From NCBI RefSeq assembly GCF_036373705.1, contig NC_089863.1, positions 35,663,227 to 35,727,226 on the forward strand: a DNA stretch of 64,000 bases, in the 5' to 3' direction. The notes beneath the pieces were generated by a model. That model was given only the letters and a program-made list of their open reading frames with translations. It was not told where the DNA came from and made no database searches. This document shows, piece by piece, positions 47,342-58,405 of the stretch. This stretch comes from Amia ocellicauda (Eukaryota; Chordata; Actinopteri; Amiiformes; Amiidae). Made by a program: the position numbers and the translations under genes. The first letter of the stretch is position 1; the number at the start of each line of letters is the position of its first letter.

Positions 47342-47641
47342 TAATATCAGGGGACAGTGGCTATTAGTGATCTGGCCTTCCGTGGCCTCTGTGTTAATGT
47401 AACAGGTCACATTGTATGTGTACACTGATACTTGATAGTATAATATAGTACAAGTAAAAAACATACATAGGTATCATAGAAGTATTTTGCAGAAATGATT
47501 ATGGATAGTTATCAAAATGGAGAGGAAATGCTAAATCCAGTCTCCCCAGGCTGAGCTTCTATTGCTACACCTGCTAAGTGGCTGCTGGTATTAAGTAAGA
47601 GTATTAAGAGCTACGATGAAGTTACCCAGGAGACGTAAAAA

Positions 47642-47759
47642 GCTTGCAGTACCTAGTTTTTCCAGGAGGTCACCAATCCAAATACTGACCAGGTCCTGCC
47701 ACGTTTTGCTTCCTAGATCTGACAAGATCGGGCGCGTTCAGGACGGTGTGGCCGCAAGC
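47642..47759 (-). rRNA. 5S rRNA copy 1 (array edge)
   Basis: Class C, T5 terminator. It is the most diverged copy (GTACCTAGTTTTTCC, CCTAGATCTGACAAG), as expected for the end of an array, and may be inactive. Confidence 0.8.
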
Positions 47760-47986
47760 CAAAAAGCCTGGCTGCATGATATCTCTTAAAGGCTGGCGGG
47801 TATTGACGGAACTTCCAGCAAAAAAAAATAAAAAAATAAAATGAAAAAGAAAAATGGAGGGAAAAATATCAGTGCAGCAAAGGGTGTTGAAAGTAGACGG
47901 GTACGTGTACAATACTTCAATTATATCTCCTCCAGACAGATAGAGAGTATAAAGAGCAACGATAAAGTTACCCAGGAGACGTAAAA

Positions 47987-48104
47987 GCTTGCAGCACTAG
48001 GTATTTCCAGGAGGTCTCACAATCAAGTACTGACCAGGTCCTGCCCCGTTTAGCTTCCGAGATCTGACGAGATCGGGCGCGTTCAGGATGGTGTGGCCGC
48101 AAGC
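47987..48104 (-). rRNA. 5S rRNA copy 2
   Basis: Class T, T4 terminator; reads CACTAGGTATTT near its 3' end. Confidence 0.9.
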
Positions 48105-48315
48105 CGAGATGCCTGGCTGCATGATGTCTCTTAAAGGCTGGCGGGTATTGACGGAACTGCCAGCAAAAAAAAAAAAGAAAAATAAAGGGAAAAATACCAG
48201 TGCAGCAAAGGGTGTTGTAAGTAGCCGGGTACGTGTACAATTCTTCAATTATATCTCCTGGAGACAGAAAGAGAGTATTAAGAGCTACGATGAAGTTCCC
48301 CAGGACACGTAAAAA

Positions 48316-48433
48316 GCTGGCAGCACCTGGTATTTCCAGAAGATCTCCCATCCAAGTACTGACCAGGTCCTGCCCCGTTTAGTTTCCGAGATCTTCCGAG
48401 ATCGGGCGCGTTCAGGACTGTGTGTCCGCAAGC
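48316..48433 (-). rRNA. 5S rRNA copy 3 (likely pseudogene class)
   Basis: Class X: 3' end GCCAGC unpairs helix I, and GTGTGTCC alters helix II. T5 terminator. Confidence 0.78.
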
Positions 48434-48650
48434 CAAGAGGCCTCGTTGCATGATGTCTCTTAAAGGCTGGCGGATATTGACGGAACTTCCAGAAATAATA
48501 ATAAAGAAAAAGAAAAATGGAGGGAAAAATATCAGTGCAGCAATGGGTGTTGAAAGTAGCCGGGTACGTGTACAATACTTCAATTATATCTCCTCCAGAC
48601 AGAAAGAGAGTATTAAGAGCTACGATAAACTTACCCAGCAGACGTAAAAA

Positions 48651-48768
48651 GCTTGCAGCACCAGGTATTTCCAGGAGGTCTCACATTCAAGTACTGACCA
48701 GGTCCTGCCCCGTTTAGCTTCCGAGATCTGACGAGATCGGGCGCGTTCAGGATGGTGTGGCCGCAAGC
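48651..48768 (-). rRNA. 5S rRNA copy 4
   Basis: Class T, T5 terminator; helix I ends intact. Confidence 0.9.
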
Positions 48769-48979
48769 CAAGACGCCTGGCTGCATGATGTCTCTTAAAG
48801 GCTGGCGGGTATTGACGGAACTGCCAGCAAATAAATAAAAGAAAAATAGAGGGAAAAATACCAGTGCAGCAAAGGCTGTTGAATGTAGCCGGGAACGTGT
48901 ACAATTCCTCAATTATAACACCTCCAGACAGATAGAGAGTATTAAGAGCTACGATGAAGTTACCCAGGAGACGTAAAAA

Positions 48980-49097
48980 GCTTGCAGCACCAGGTATTTC
49001 CTGGAGGTCTCCCATCCAAGTACTGATCAGGCCCTGCCCCGTTTAGCTTCCGAGATCTGACGAGATCAGGCGCGTTCAGGACAATGTGGCCGCAAGC
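48980..49097 (-). rRNA. 5S rRNA copy 5
   Basis: Class AA, T5 terminator; AGATCAGGCG in the GATC stem. Confidence 0.85.
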
Positions 49098-49317
49098 CAA
49101 GAGGCCTGGCTGCATGATGTCTCTTAAAGGCTGGCGGGTATTGATGGAACTTCCATCAAAAAAAAAAAAAAAAAAAAAGAAAAATGGAGGGAAAAATATC
49201 AGTGCAGCAAAGGCTGTTGAAAGTAGCCGGGTACGTGTACAATTCTTCAATTATATCTCCTCCAGACAGAAAGAGAGAATTAAGAGCTACGATGAAGATA
49301 CCCAGGAGACGTTAAAA

Positions 49318-49435
49318 GTTTGCAGCACCTCGTATTTCCAGAAGGTCACCCATAAAAGTACTGACCAGGCCCTGCCCCGTTTAAATTCCGAGATCTGACG
49401 AGATCGGGCGCGTTCAGGACGGTGTGGCCGCAAGC
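49318..49435 (-). rRNA. 5S rRNA copy 6
   Basis: Class C, T4 terminator; 3' end GCAAAC loses one helix I pair; TTTAAATTCCG alters box A. Confidence 0.82.
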
Positions 49436-49652
49436 CAAGAGGCCTTGCTGCATGATGTCTCTTAAAGGCTGGCGGATATTGACGGAACTTCCAGAAAAAA
49501 TAATAAAGAAAAAGAAAAATGGAGGGAAAAATATCAGTGCAGCAATGGGTGTTGAAAGTAGCCGGGTACGTGTACAATACTTCAATTATATCTCCTCCAG
49601 ACAGAAAGAGAGTATTAAGAGCTACGATAAACTTACCCAGCAGACGTAAAAA

Positions 49653-49770
49653 GCTTGCAGCACCTGGTATTTCCAGGAGGTCTCCCATCCAAGTACTGAC
49701 CAGGCCCTGCCCCATTCAGTTTCCGAGATCTGACGAGATCGGGCGCGTTCAGGATGGTGTGGCCGCAAGC
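49653..49770 (-). rRNA. 5S rRNA copy 7
   Basis: Class T, T5 terminator; CCCATTCAGTTTCC in the box A region. Confidence 0.9.
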
Positions 49771-49980
49771 CGAGATGCCTGGCTGCATGATGTCTCTTAA
49801 AGGCTGGCGGGTATCGACGGAACTGCCAGCAAAAAAAAAAAAGAAAAATAGAGGGAAAAATACCAGTGCAGCAAAGGGTGTTGAAAGTAGCCGGGTACGT
49901 GTACAATTCTTCAATTATATCTCCTCCAGACAGAAAGAGAGTATTAAGATCTACGATAAAGTTACCCAGGAGACGTAAAA

Positions 49981-50098
49981 GCTTGCAGCACTAGGTATTT
50001 CCAGGAGGTCTCACAATCAAGTACTGACCAGGTCCTGCCCCGTTTAGCTTCCGAGATCTGACGAGATCGGGCGCGTTCAGGATGGTGTGGCCGCAAGC
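49981..50098 (-). rRNA. 5S rRNA copy 8
   Basis: Class T, T4 terminator; same CACTAGG variant as copy 2. Confidence 0.9.
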
Positions 50099-50309
50099 CG
50101 AGATGCCTGGCTGCATGATGTCTCTTAAAGGCTGGCGGGTATCGACGGAACGGCCAGCAAATAAATAAAAGAAAAATAGAGGGAAAAATACCAGTGCAGC
50201 AAAGGCTGTTGAAAGTAGCCGGGTACGTGTACAATTCTTCAATTATATCTCCTCCAGACAGAAAGAGAGAATTAAGAGCTACGATGAAGTTCCCCAGGAC
50301 ACGTAAAAA

Positions 50310-50427
50310 GCTGGCAGCACCTGGTATTTCCAGACGATCTCCCATCCAAGTACTGACCAGGTCCTGTCCCGTTTAGTTTCCGAGATCTTCCGAGATCGGG
50401 CGCGTTCAGGACTGTGTGTCCGCAAGC
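50310..50427 (-). rRNA. 5S rRNA copy 9 (likely pseudogene class)
   Basis: Class X, T5 terminator; first unit of a block repeated at copies 20 and 32. Confidence 0.78.
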
Positions 50428-50644
50428 CGAGAGGCCTGGTTGCATGATGTCTCTTAAAGGCTGGCGGATATTGACGGAACTTCCAGAAATAATAATAAAG
50501 AAAAAGAAAAATGGAGGGAAAAATATCAGTGCAGCAATGGGTGTTGAAAGTAACCGGGTATGTGTACAATACTTCAATTACATCTCCTCCAGACAGAAAG
50601 AGAGTATTAAGAGCTACGATAAACTTACCCAGCAGACGTAAAAA

Positions 50645-50762
50645 GCTTGCAGCACCTGGTATTTCCAGGAGGTCTCCCATGCAAGTACTGACCAGGCCCT
50701 GCCCCATTCAGTTTCCGAGATCTGACGAGATCGGGCGCGTTCAGGATGGTGTGGCCGCAAGC
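50645..50762 (-). rRNA. 5S rRNA copy 10
   Basis: Class T, T5 terminator; CCCATGCAAGTAC as in copies 21 and 33. Confidence 0.9.
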
Positions 50763-50971
50763 CGAGATCCTGGCTGCATGATGTCTCTTAAAGGCTGGCG
50801 GGTATTGACGGAACTGCCAGCAAAAAAAAAAAGAGAAATGGAGGGAGAAATACCAGTGCAGCAAAGGGTGTTGAAAGTAGCCGGGTACGTGTTCAATACT
50901 TGAATTATATCTCCTCCAGACAGAAAGAGAGTATTAAGAGCTACGATGAAGTTACCCAGGTGACGTAAAAA

Positions 50972-51089
50972 GCTTGCAGCACCTGGTATTTCTAGGAGTT
51001 CTCCCATCCAAGTACTGACCAGGCCCTGCCCCGTTTAGCTTCCGAGATCTGACGAGATCGGGCGCATTCAGGATGGTGTGGCCACAAGC
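50972..51089 (-). rRNA. 5S rRNA copy 11
   Basis: Class T, T5 terminator; 5' end GCTTGTGG gives a U-G pair in helix I. Confidence 0.9.
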
Positions 51090-51302
51090 CGAGAGGCCTG
51101 GCTGCATGATGTCTCTTAAAGGTTGGCGGGTATTGGCGGAACTTCCAGCAAAAAAAAAAAAAAAGAAAAATGGATGGAAAAATATCAGTGCAGCAAAGGG
51201 TGTTGACAGTAGCTGGGTACGTGTACAATACTTCAATTATATCTCTTCCAGACAGATAGAGAGTATTAAGAGCTACGATGAAGTTACCCAGGAGTTGTAA
51301 AA

Positions 51303-51420
51303 GCTTGCAGCACCAGGTATTTCCAGGAGGTCTCACATTCAAGTACTGACCAGGTCCTGCCCCGTTTAGCTTCCGAGATCTGACGAGATCGGTCGCGTTC
51401 AGGATGGTGTGGACGCAAGC
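51303..51420 (-). rRNA. 5S rRNA copy 12
   Basis: Class T, T4 terminator; GGTCGCG and GGACGCAAG variants shared with copies 23 and 39. Confidence 0.88.
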
Positions 51421-51630
51421 CGAGACGCCTGGCTGCATGATGTCTCTTAAAGGCTGGCGGGTATTGACGGAACTGCCAGCAAAAAAAAAAAGAAAAATAG
51501 AGGGAAAAATACCAGTGCAGCAAAGGCTGTTGAGAGTAGCCGGGTACATGTACAATTCCTCAATTATAAATTCTCCAGACAGAAAGAGAGTATTAAGAGC
51601 TACGATGAAGTTCCCCAGGAGACGTAAAAA

Positions 51631-51748
51631 GCTGGCAGCACCTGGTATTTCCAGAAGATCTCCCATCCAAGTACTGACCAGGTCCTGCCCCGTTTAGTTT
51701 CCGAGATCTTCCGAGATCGGGCGCGTTCAGGACTGTGTGCTCGCAAGC
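51631..51748 (-). rRNA. 5S rRNA copy 13 (likely pseudogene class)
   Basis: Class X with GTGTGCTCGC, T5 terminator; nearly the same as copy 30. Confidence 0.78.
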
Positions 51749-51975
51749 CAAGAGGCCTGGCTGCATGATGTCTCTTAATGGCTGGCGGGTATTGACGGAA
51801 CTTCCAGCAAAAAAAAATAAAAAAATAAAATGAAAAAGAAAAATGGAGGGAAAAATATCAGTGCAGCAAAGGGTGTTGAAAGTAGACGGGTACGTGTACA
51901 ATACTTCAATTATATCTCCTCCAGACAGATAGAGAGTATAAAGAGCAACGATAAAGTTACCCAGGAGACGTAAAA

Positions 51976-52093
51976 GCTTGCAGCACTAGGTATTTCCAGG
52001 AGGTCTCACAATCAAGTACTGACCAGGTCCTGCCCCGTTTAGCTTCCGAGATCTGACGAGATCAGGCGCGTTCAGGACAATGTGGCCGCAAGC
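51976..52093 (-). rRNA. 5S rRNA copy 14
   Basis: Class AA at the 5' side but the copy 2 type at the 3' side; T4 terminator. It looks like a recombinant unit. Confidence 0.85.
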
Positions 52094-52313
52094 CAAGAGG
52101 CCTGGCTGCATGATGTCTCTTAAAGGCTGGCGGGTATTGATGGAACTTCCATCAAAAAAAAAAAAAAAAAAAAAGAAAAATGGAGGGAAAAATATCAGTG
52201 CAGCAAAGGCTGTTGAAAGTAGCCGGGTACGTGTACAATTCTTCAATTATATCTCCTCCAGACAGAAAGAGAGTATTAAGAGCTACGATGAAGATACCCA
52301 GGAGACGTTAAAA

Positions 52314-52431
52314 GTTTGCAGCACCTCGTATTTCCAGGAGGTCTCCCATCCAAGTACTGACCAGGCCCTGCCCCATTCAGTTTCCGAGATCTGACGAGAT
52401 CGGGCGCGTTCAGGATGGTGTGGCCGCAAGC
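52314..52431 (-). rRNA. 5S rRNA copy 15
   Basis: Class T with the copy 6 type 3' end (GCAAAC), T4 terminator; another apparent recombinant. Confidence 0.85.
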
Positions 52432-52641
52432 CAAGATTCCTGGCTGCATGATGTCTCTTAAAGGCTGGCGGGTATCGACGGAACTGCCAGCAAAAAAAAA
52501 AAAGAAAAATAGAGGGAAAAATACCAGTGCAGCAAAGGGTGTTGAAAGTAGCCGGGTACGTGTACAATTCTTCAATTATATCTCCTCCAGACAGAAAGAG
52601 AGTATTAAGAGCTACGATAAAGTTACCCAGGAGACGTAAAA

Positions 52642-52759
52642 GCTTGCAGCACTAGGTATTTCCAGGAGGTCTCACAATCAAGTACTGACCAGGTCCTGCC
52701 CCGTTTAGCTTCCGAGATCTGACGAGATCGGGCGCGTTCAGGATGGTGTGGCCGCAAGC
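52642..52759 (-). rRNA. 5S rRNA copy 16
   Basis: Class T, T4 terminator; as copy 8. Confidence 0.9.
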
Positions 52760-52970
52760 CGAGATGCCTGGCTGCATGATGTCTCTTAAAGGCTGGCGGG
52801 TATCGACGGAACGGCCAGCAAATAAATAAAAGAAAAATAGAGGGAAAAATACCAGTGCAGCAAAGGCTGTTGAATGTAGCCGGGTACGTGTACAATTCCT
52901 CAATTATAACACCTCCAGACAGATAGAGAGTATTAAGAGTTACGATGAAGTTACCCAGGAGACGTAAAAA

Positions 52971-53088
52971 GCTTGCAGCACCAGGTATTTCCTGGAGGTC
53001 TCCCATCCAAGTACTGATCAGGCCCTGCACCGTTTAGCTTCCGAGATCTGACGAGATCAGGCGCGTTCAGGACAATGTGGCCGCAAGC
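52971..53088 (-). rRNA. 5S rRNA copy 17
   Basis: Class AA, T5 terminator; CTGCACCG differs from copy 5. Confidence 0.85.
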
Positions 53089-53308
53089 CAAGAGGCCTGG
53101 CTGCATGATGTCTCTTAAAGGCTGGCGGGTATTGATGGAACTTCCATCAAAAAAAAAAAAAAAAAAAAAGAAAAATGGAGGGAAAAATATCAGTGCAGCA
53201 AAGGCTGTTGAAAGAAGCCGGGTACGTGTACAATTCTTCAATTATATCTCCTCCAGACAGAAAGAGAGAATTAAGAGCTACGATGAAGATACCCAGGAGA
53301 CGTTAAAA

Positions 53309-53426
53309 GTTTGCAGCACCTCGTATTTCCAGAAGGTCACCCATAAAAGTACTGACCAGGCCCTGCCCCGTTTAAATTCCGAGATCTGACGAGATCGGGC
53401 GCGTTCAGGACGGTGTGGCCGCAAGC
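53309..53426 (-). rRNA. 5S rRNA copy 18
   Basis: Class C, T4 terminator; as copy 6. Confidence 0.82.
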
Positions 53427-53642
53427 CAAGAGGCCTTGCTGCATGATGTCTCTTAAAGGCTGGCGGATATTGACGGAACTTCCAGAAAAATTAATAAAGA
53501 AAAAGAAAAATGGAGGGAAAAATATCAGTGCAGCAAAGGGTGTTGAAAGTAGACGGGTACGTGTACAATACTTCAATTATATCTCCTCCAGACAGATAGA
53601 GAGTATAAAGAGCAACGATAAAGTTACCCAGGAGACGTAAAA

Positions 53643-53760
53643 GCTTGCAGCACTAGGTATTTCCAGGAGGTCTCACAATCAAGTACTGACCAGGTCCTGC
53701 CCCGTTTAGCTTCCGAGATCTGACGAGATCGGGCGCGTTCAGGATGGTGTGGCCGCAAGC
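53643..53760 (-). rRNA. 5S rRNA copy 19
   Basis: Class T, T4 terminator; as copy 2. Confidence 0.9.
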
Positions 53761-53970
53761 CGAGATGCCTGGCTGCATGATGTCTCTTAAAGGCTGGCGG
53801 GTATTGACGAACTGCCAGCAAAAAAAAAAAAGAAAAATAAAGGGAAAAATACCAGTGCAGCAAAGGGTGTTGTAAGTAGCCGGGTACGTGTACAATTCTT
53901 CAATTATATCTCCTGGAGACAGAAAGAGAGTATTAAGAGCTACGATGAAGTTCCCCAGGACACGTAAAAA

Positions 53971-54088
53971 GCTGGCAGCACCTGGTATTTCCAGACGATC
54001 TCCCATCCAAGTACTGACCAGGTCCTGTCCCGTTTAGTTTCCGAGATCTTCCGAGATCGGGCGCGTTCAGGACTGTGTGTCCGCAAGC
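53971..54088 (-). rRNA. 5S rRNA copy 20 (likely pseudogene class)
   Basis: Class X, T5 terminator; counterpart of copy 9 at +3,661. Confidence 0.78.
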
Positions 54089-54305
54089 CGAGAGGCCTGG
54101 TTGCATGATGTCTCTTAAAGGCTGGCGGATATTGACGGAACTTCCAGAAATAATAATAAAGAAAAAGAAAAATGGAGGGAAAAATATCAGTGCAGCAATG
54201 GGTGTTGAAAGTAACCGGGTATGTGTACAATACTTCAATTACATCTCCTCCAGACAGAAAGAGAGTATTAAGAGCTACGATAAACTTACCCAGCAGACGT
54301 AAAAA

Positions 54306-54423
54306 GCTTGCAGCACCTGGTATTTCCAGGAGGTCTCCCATGCAAGTACTGACCAGGCCCTGCCCCATTCAGTTTCCGAGATCTGACGAGATCGGGCGCG
54401 TTCAGGATGGTGTGGCCGCAAGC
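54306..54423 (-). rRNA. 5S rRNA copy 21
   Basis: Class T, T5 terminator; counterpart of copy 10. Confidence 0.9.
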
Positions 54424-54633
54424 CGAGATCCTGGCTGCATGATGTCTCTTAAAGGCTGGCGGGTATTGACGGAACTGCCAGCAAAAAAAAATAAGAGAAA
54501 TGGAGGGAGAAATACCAGTGCAGCAAAGGGTGTTGAAAGTAGCCGGGTACGTGTTCAATACTTGAATTATATCTCCTCCAGACAGAAAGAGAGTATTAAG
54601 AGCTACGATGAAGTTACCCAGGTGACGTAAAAA

Positions 54634-54751
54634 GCTTGCAGCACCTGGTATTTCTAGGAGGTCTCCCATCCAAGTACTGACCAGGCCCTGCCCCGTTTAG
54701 CTTCCGAGATCTGACGAGATCGGGCGCATTCAGGACGGTGTGGCCACAAGC
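54634..54751 (-). rRNA. 5S rRNA copy 22
   Basis: Class C, T5 terminator; 5' GCTTGTGG as in copy 11. Confidence 0.9.
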
Positions 54752-54964
54752 CGAGAGGCCTGGCTGCATGATGTCTCTTAAAGGTTGGCGGGTATTGACG
54801 GAACTTCCAGCAAAAAAAAAAAAAAAGAAAAATGGATGGAAAAATATCAGTGCAGCAAAGGGTGTTGACAGTAGCTGGGTACGTGTACAATACTTCAATT
54901 ATATCTCTTCCAGACAGATAGAGAGTATTAAGAGCTACGATGAAGTTACCCAGGAGTTGTAAAA

Positions 54965-55082
54965 GCTTGCAGCACCAGGTATTTCCAGGAGGTCTCACAT
55001 TCAAGTACTGACCAGGTCCTGCCCCGTTTAGCTTCCGAGATCTGACGAGATCGGTCGCGTTCAGGATGGTGTGGACGCAAGC
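54965..55082 (-). rRNA. 5S rRNA copy 23
   Basis: Class T, T4 terminator; counterpart of copy 12. Confidence 0.88.
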
Positions 55083-55292
55083 CGAGACGCCTGGCTGCAT
55101 GATGTCTCTTAAAGGCTGGCGGGTATTGACGGAACTGCCAGCAAAAAAGAAAAGAAAAATAGAGGGAAAAATACCAGTGCAGCAAAGGCTGTTGAGAGTA
55201 GCCGGGTACATGTACAATTCCTCAATTATAACACCTCCAGACAGAAAGAGAGTATTAAGAGCTACGATGAAGTTACCCAGGAGACGTAAAAA

Positions 55293-55410
55293 GCTTGCAG
55301 CACCTGGCATTTCCAGGAGGTCACCCATCCAAGTACTGACCAGGCCCTGCCCCGTTTAAATTCCAAGATCTGATGAGATCGGGGGCGTTCAGGACGGTGT
55401 GGCTGCAAGC
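55293..55410 (-). rRNA. 5S rRNA copy 24
   Basis: Class C, T5 terminator; GGGGGCG and GGCTGCAAG variants, altered box A (TTTAAATTCCAAG). Confidence 0.85.
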
Positions 55411-55621
55411 CGAGAGGCCTGGCTGCATGATGTCTCTTAATGGTTGGCGGGTTGTGACGGAACATCCAGCAAAAAAAAAAAAGAGAAATGGAGGGAAAAA
55501 TATCAGTGCAGCTAAGGCTGTTGAAAGTAGCCGGGTACGTGTACAACTCTTCAATTATATCTCCTCCAGACAGAAAGAGAGTATTAAGAGCTACGATAAA
55601 CTTACCCAGCAGACGTAAAAA

Positions 55622-55739
55622 GCTTGCAGCACCTGGTATTTCCAGGAGGTCTCCCATCCAAGTACTGACCAGGCCCTGCCCCATTCAGTTTCCGAGATCT
55701 GACGAAATCGGGCGCGTTCAGGATGGTGTGGCCGCAAGC
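55622..55739 (-). rRNA. 5S rRNA copy 25
   Basis: Class T, T5 terminator; GACGAAATCGGG variant shared only with copy 41. Confidence 0.88.
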
Positions 55740-55948
55740 CGAGATCCTGGCTGCATGATGTCTCTTAAAGGCTGTCGGGTATTGACGGAACTGCCAGCAA
55801 AAAAAAAAAAGAGAAATGGAGGGAGAAATACCAGTGCAGCAAAGGGTGTTGAAAGTAGCCGGGTACGTGTACAATACTTCAATTATATCTCCTCCAGACA
55901 GAAAGAGAGTATTAAGAGCTACGATAAAGTTACCCAGGAGACGTAAAA

Positions 55949-56066
55949 GCTTGCAGCACCAGGTATTTCCAGGAGGTCTCACATTCAAGTACTGACCAGG
56001 TCCTGCCCCGTTTAGCTTCCGAGATCTGACGAGATCGGGCGCGTTCAGGATGGTGTGGCCGCAAGC
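55949..56066 (-). rRNA. 5S rRNA copy 26
   Basis: Class T, T4 terminator; helix I intact. Confidence 0.9.
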
Positions 56067-56277
56067 CAAGACGCCTGGCTGCATGATGTCTCTTAAAGGC
56101 TGGCGGGTATTGACGGAACTGCCAGCAAATAAATAAAAGAAAAATAGAGGGAAAAATACCAGTGCAGCAAAGGCTGTTGAATGTAGCCGGGTACGTGTAC
56201 AATTCCTCAATTATAACACCTCCAGACAGATAGAGAGTATTAAGAGCTACGATGAAGTTACCCAGGAGACGTAAAAA

Positions 56278-56395
56278 GCTTGCAGCACCAGGTATTTCCT
56301 GGAGGTCTCCCATCCAAGTACTGATCAGGCCCTGCCCCGTTTAGCTTCCGAGATCTGACGAGATCAGGCGCGTTCAGGACAATGTGGCCGCAAGC
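56278..56395 (-). rRNA. 5S rRNA copy 27
   Basis: Class AA, T5 terminator; as copy 5. Confidence 0.85.
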
Positions 56396-56613
56396 CAAGA
56401 GGCCTGGCTGCATGATGTCTCTTAAAGGCTGGCGGGTATTGATGGAACTTCCATCAAAAAAAAAAAAAAAAAAAGAAAAATGGAGGGAAAAATATCAGTG
56501 CAGCAAAGGCTGTTGAAAGTAGCCGGGTACGTGTACAATTCTTCAATTATATCTCCTCCAGACAGAAAGAGAGAATTAAGAGCTACGATGAAGATACCCA
56601 GGAGACGTTAAAA

Positions 56614-56731
56614 GTTTGCAGCACCTCGTATTTCCAGAAGGTCACACATAAAAGTACTGACCAGGCCCTGCCCCGTTTAAATTCCGAGATCTGACGAGAT
56701 CGGGCGCGTTCAGGACGGTGTGGCCGCAAGC
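56614..56731 (-). rRNA. 5S rRNA copy 28
   Basis: Class C, T4 terminator; as copy 6 with GTCACACAT. Confidence 0.82.
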
Positions 56732-56948
56732 CAAGAGGCCTTGCTGCATGATGTCTCTTAAAGGCTGGCGGATATTGACGGAACTTCCAGAAAAATTTAT
56801 AAAGAAAAAGAAAAATGGAGGGAAAAATATCAGTGCAGCAATGGGTGTTGAAAGTAGCCGGGTACGTGTACAATACTTCAATTATATCTCCTCCAGACAG
56901 AAAGAGAGTATTAAGAGCTACGATAAACTTACCCTGCAGACGTAAAAA

Positions 56949-57066
56949 GCTTGCAGCACCTGGTATTTCCAGGAGGTCTCCCATCCAAGTACTGACCAGG
57001 CCCTGCCCCATTCAGTTTCCGAGATCTGACGAGATCGGGCGCGTTCAGGATGGTGTGGCCGCAAGC
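56949..57066 (-). rRNA. 5S rRNA copy 29
   Basis: Class T, T5 terminator; as copy 7. Confidence 0.9.
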
Positions 57067-57277
57067 CGAGATGCCTGGCTGCATGATGTCTCTTAAAGGC
57101 TGGCGGGTATCGACGGAACTGCCAGCAAAAAAAAAAAAGAAAAATAGAGGGAAAAATACCAGTGCAGCAAAGGGTGTAGAAAGTAGCTGGGTACGTGTAC
57201 AATTCTTCAATTATATATTCTCCAGACAGAAAGAGAGTATTAAGAGCTACGATGAAGTTCCCCAGGAGACGTAAAAA

Positions 57278-57395
57278 GCTGGCAGCACCTGGTATTTCCA
57301 GAAGATCTCCCATCCAAGTACTGACCAGGTCCTGCCCCGTTTAGTTTCCGAGATGTTCCGAGATCGGGCGCGTTCAGGACTGTGTGCTCGCAAGC
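57278..57395 (-). rRNA. 5S rRNA copy 30 (likely pseudogene class)
   Basis: Class X, T5 terminator; counterpart of copy 13 with GATGTTCCG. Confidence 0.78.
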
Positions 57396-57622
57396 CAAGA
57401 GGCCTGGCTGCATGATGTCTCTTAATGGCTGGCGGGTATTGACGGAACTTCCAGCAAAAAAAAAAAAAAAAATAAAATGAAAAAGAAAAATGGAGGGAAA
57501 AATATCAGTGCAGCAAAGGGTGTTGAAAGTAGACGGGTACGTGTACAATACTTCAATTATATCTCCTCCAGACAGATAGAGACTATAAAGAGCAACGATA
57601 AAGTTACCCAGGAGACGTAAAA

Positions 57623-57740
57623 GCTTGCAGCACTAGGTATTTCCAGGAGGTCTCACAATCAAGTACTGACCAGGTCCTGCCCCGTTTAGCTTCCGAGATC
57701 TGACGAGATCGGGCACGTTCAGGATGGTGTGGCCGCAAGC
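57623..57740 (-). rRNA. 5S rRNA copy 31
   Basis: Class T, T4 terminator; GGGCACG variant. Confidence 0.88.
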
Positions 57741-57952
57741 CGAGATGCCTGGCTGCATGATGTCTCTTAAAGGCTGGCGGGTATTGACGGAACTGCCAGC
57801 AAAAAAAAAAAAAGAAAAATAAAGGGAAAAATACCAGTGCAGGAAAGGGTGTTGTAAGTAGCCGGGTACGTGTACAATTCTTCAATTATATCTCCTGGAG
57901 ACAGAAAGAGAGTATTAAGAGCTACGATGAAGTTCCACAGGACACGTAAAAA

Positions 57953-58070
57953 GCTGGCAGCACCTGGTATTTCCAGACGATCTCCCATCCAAGTACTGAC
58001 CAGGTCCTGTCCCGTTTAGTTTCCGAAATCTTCCGAGATCGGGCGCGTTCAGGACTGTGTGTCCGCAAGC
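57953..58070 (-). rRNA. 5S rRNA copy 32 (likely pseudogene class)
   Basis: Class X, T5 terminator; counterpart of copy 20 at +3,982. Confidence 0.78.
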
Positions 58071-58287
58071 CGAGAGGCCTGGTTGCATGATGTCTCTTAA
58101 AGGCTGGCGGATATTGACGGAACTTCCAGAAATAATAATAAAGAAAAAGAAAAATGGAGGGAAAAATATCAGTGCAGCAATGGGTGTTGAAAGTAACCGG
58201 GTATGTGTACAATACTTCAATTACATCTCCTCCAGACAGAAAGAGAGTATTAAGAGCTACGATAAACTTACCCAGCAGACGTAAAAA

Positions 58288-58405
58288 GCTTGCAGCACCT
58301 GGTATTTCCAGGAGGTCTCCCATGCAAGTACTGTCCAGGCCCTGCCCCATTCAGTTTCCGAGATCTGACGAGATCGGGCGCGTTCAGGATGGTGTGGCCG
58401 CAAGC
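58288..58405 (-). rRNA. 5S rRNA copy 33
   Basis: Class T, T5 terminator; GTACTGTCCAGG variant. Confidence 0.88.

Larger units (their letters stand above)
37334..47588 (-). repeat. Right arm of the imperfect inverted repeat
   Basis: Reverse complement of 12,246-22,984 with indels. It lacks the second Tc1 element, the LTR piece and part of the BEN/LINE region (left 19.3-21.2 kb). It keeps the L1-Tx1 ORF2 end, the partner gene exons, the first half of the BEN domain and about 460 bases of the mariner transposase. Its outer end touches the 5S array. Confidence 0.9.
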
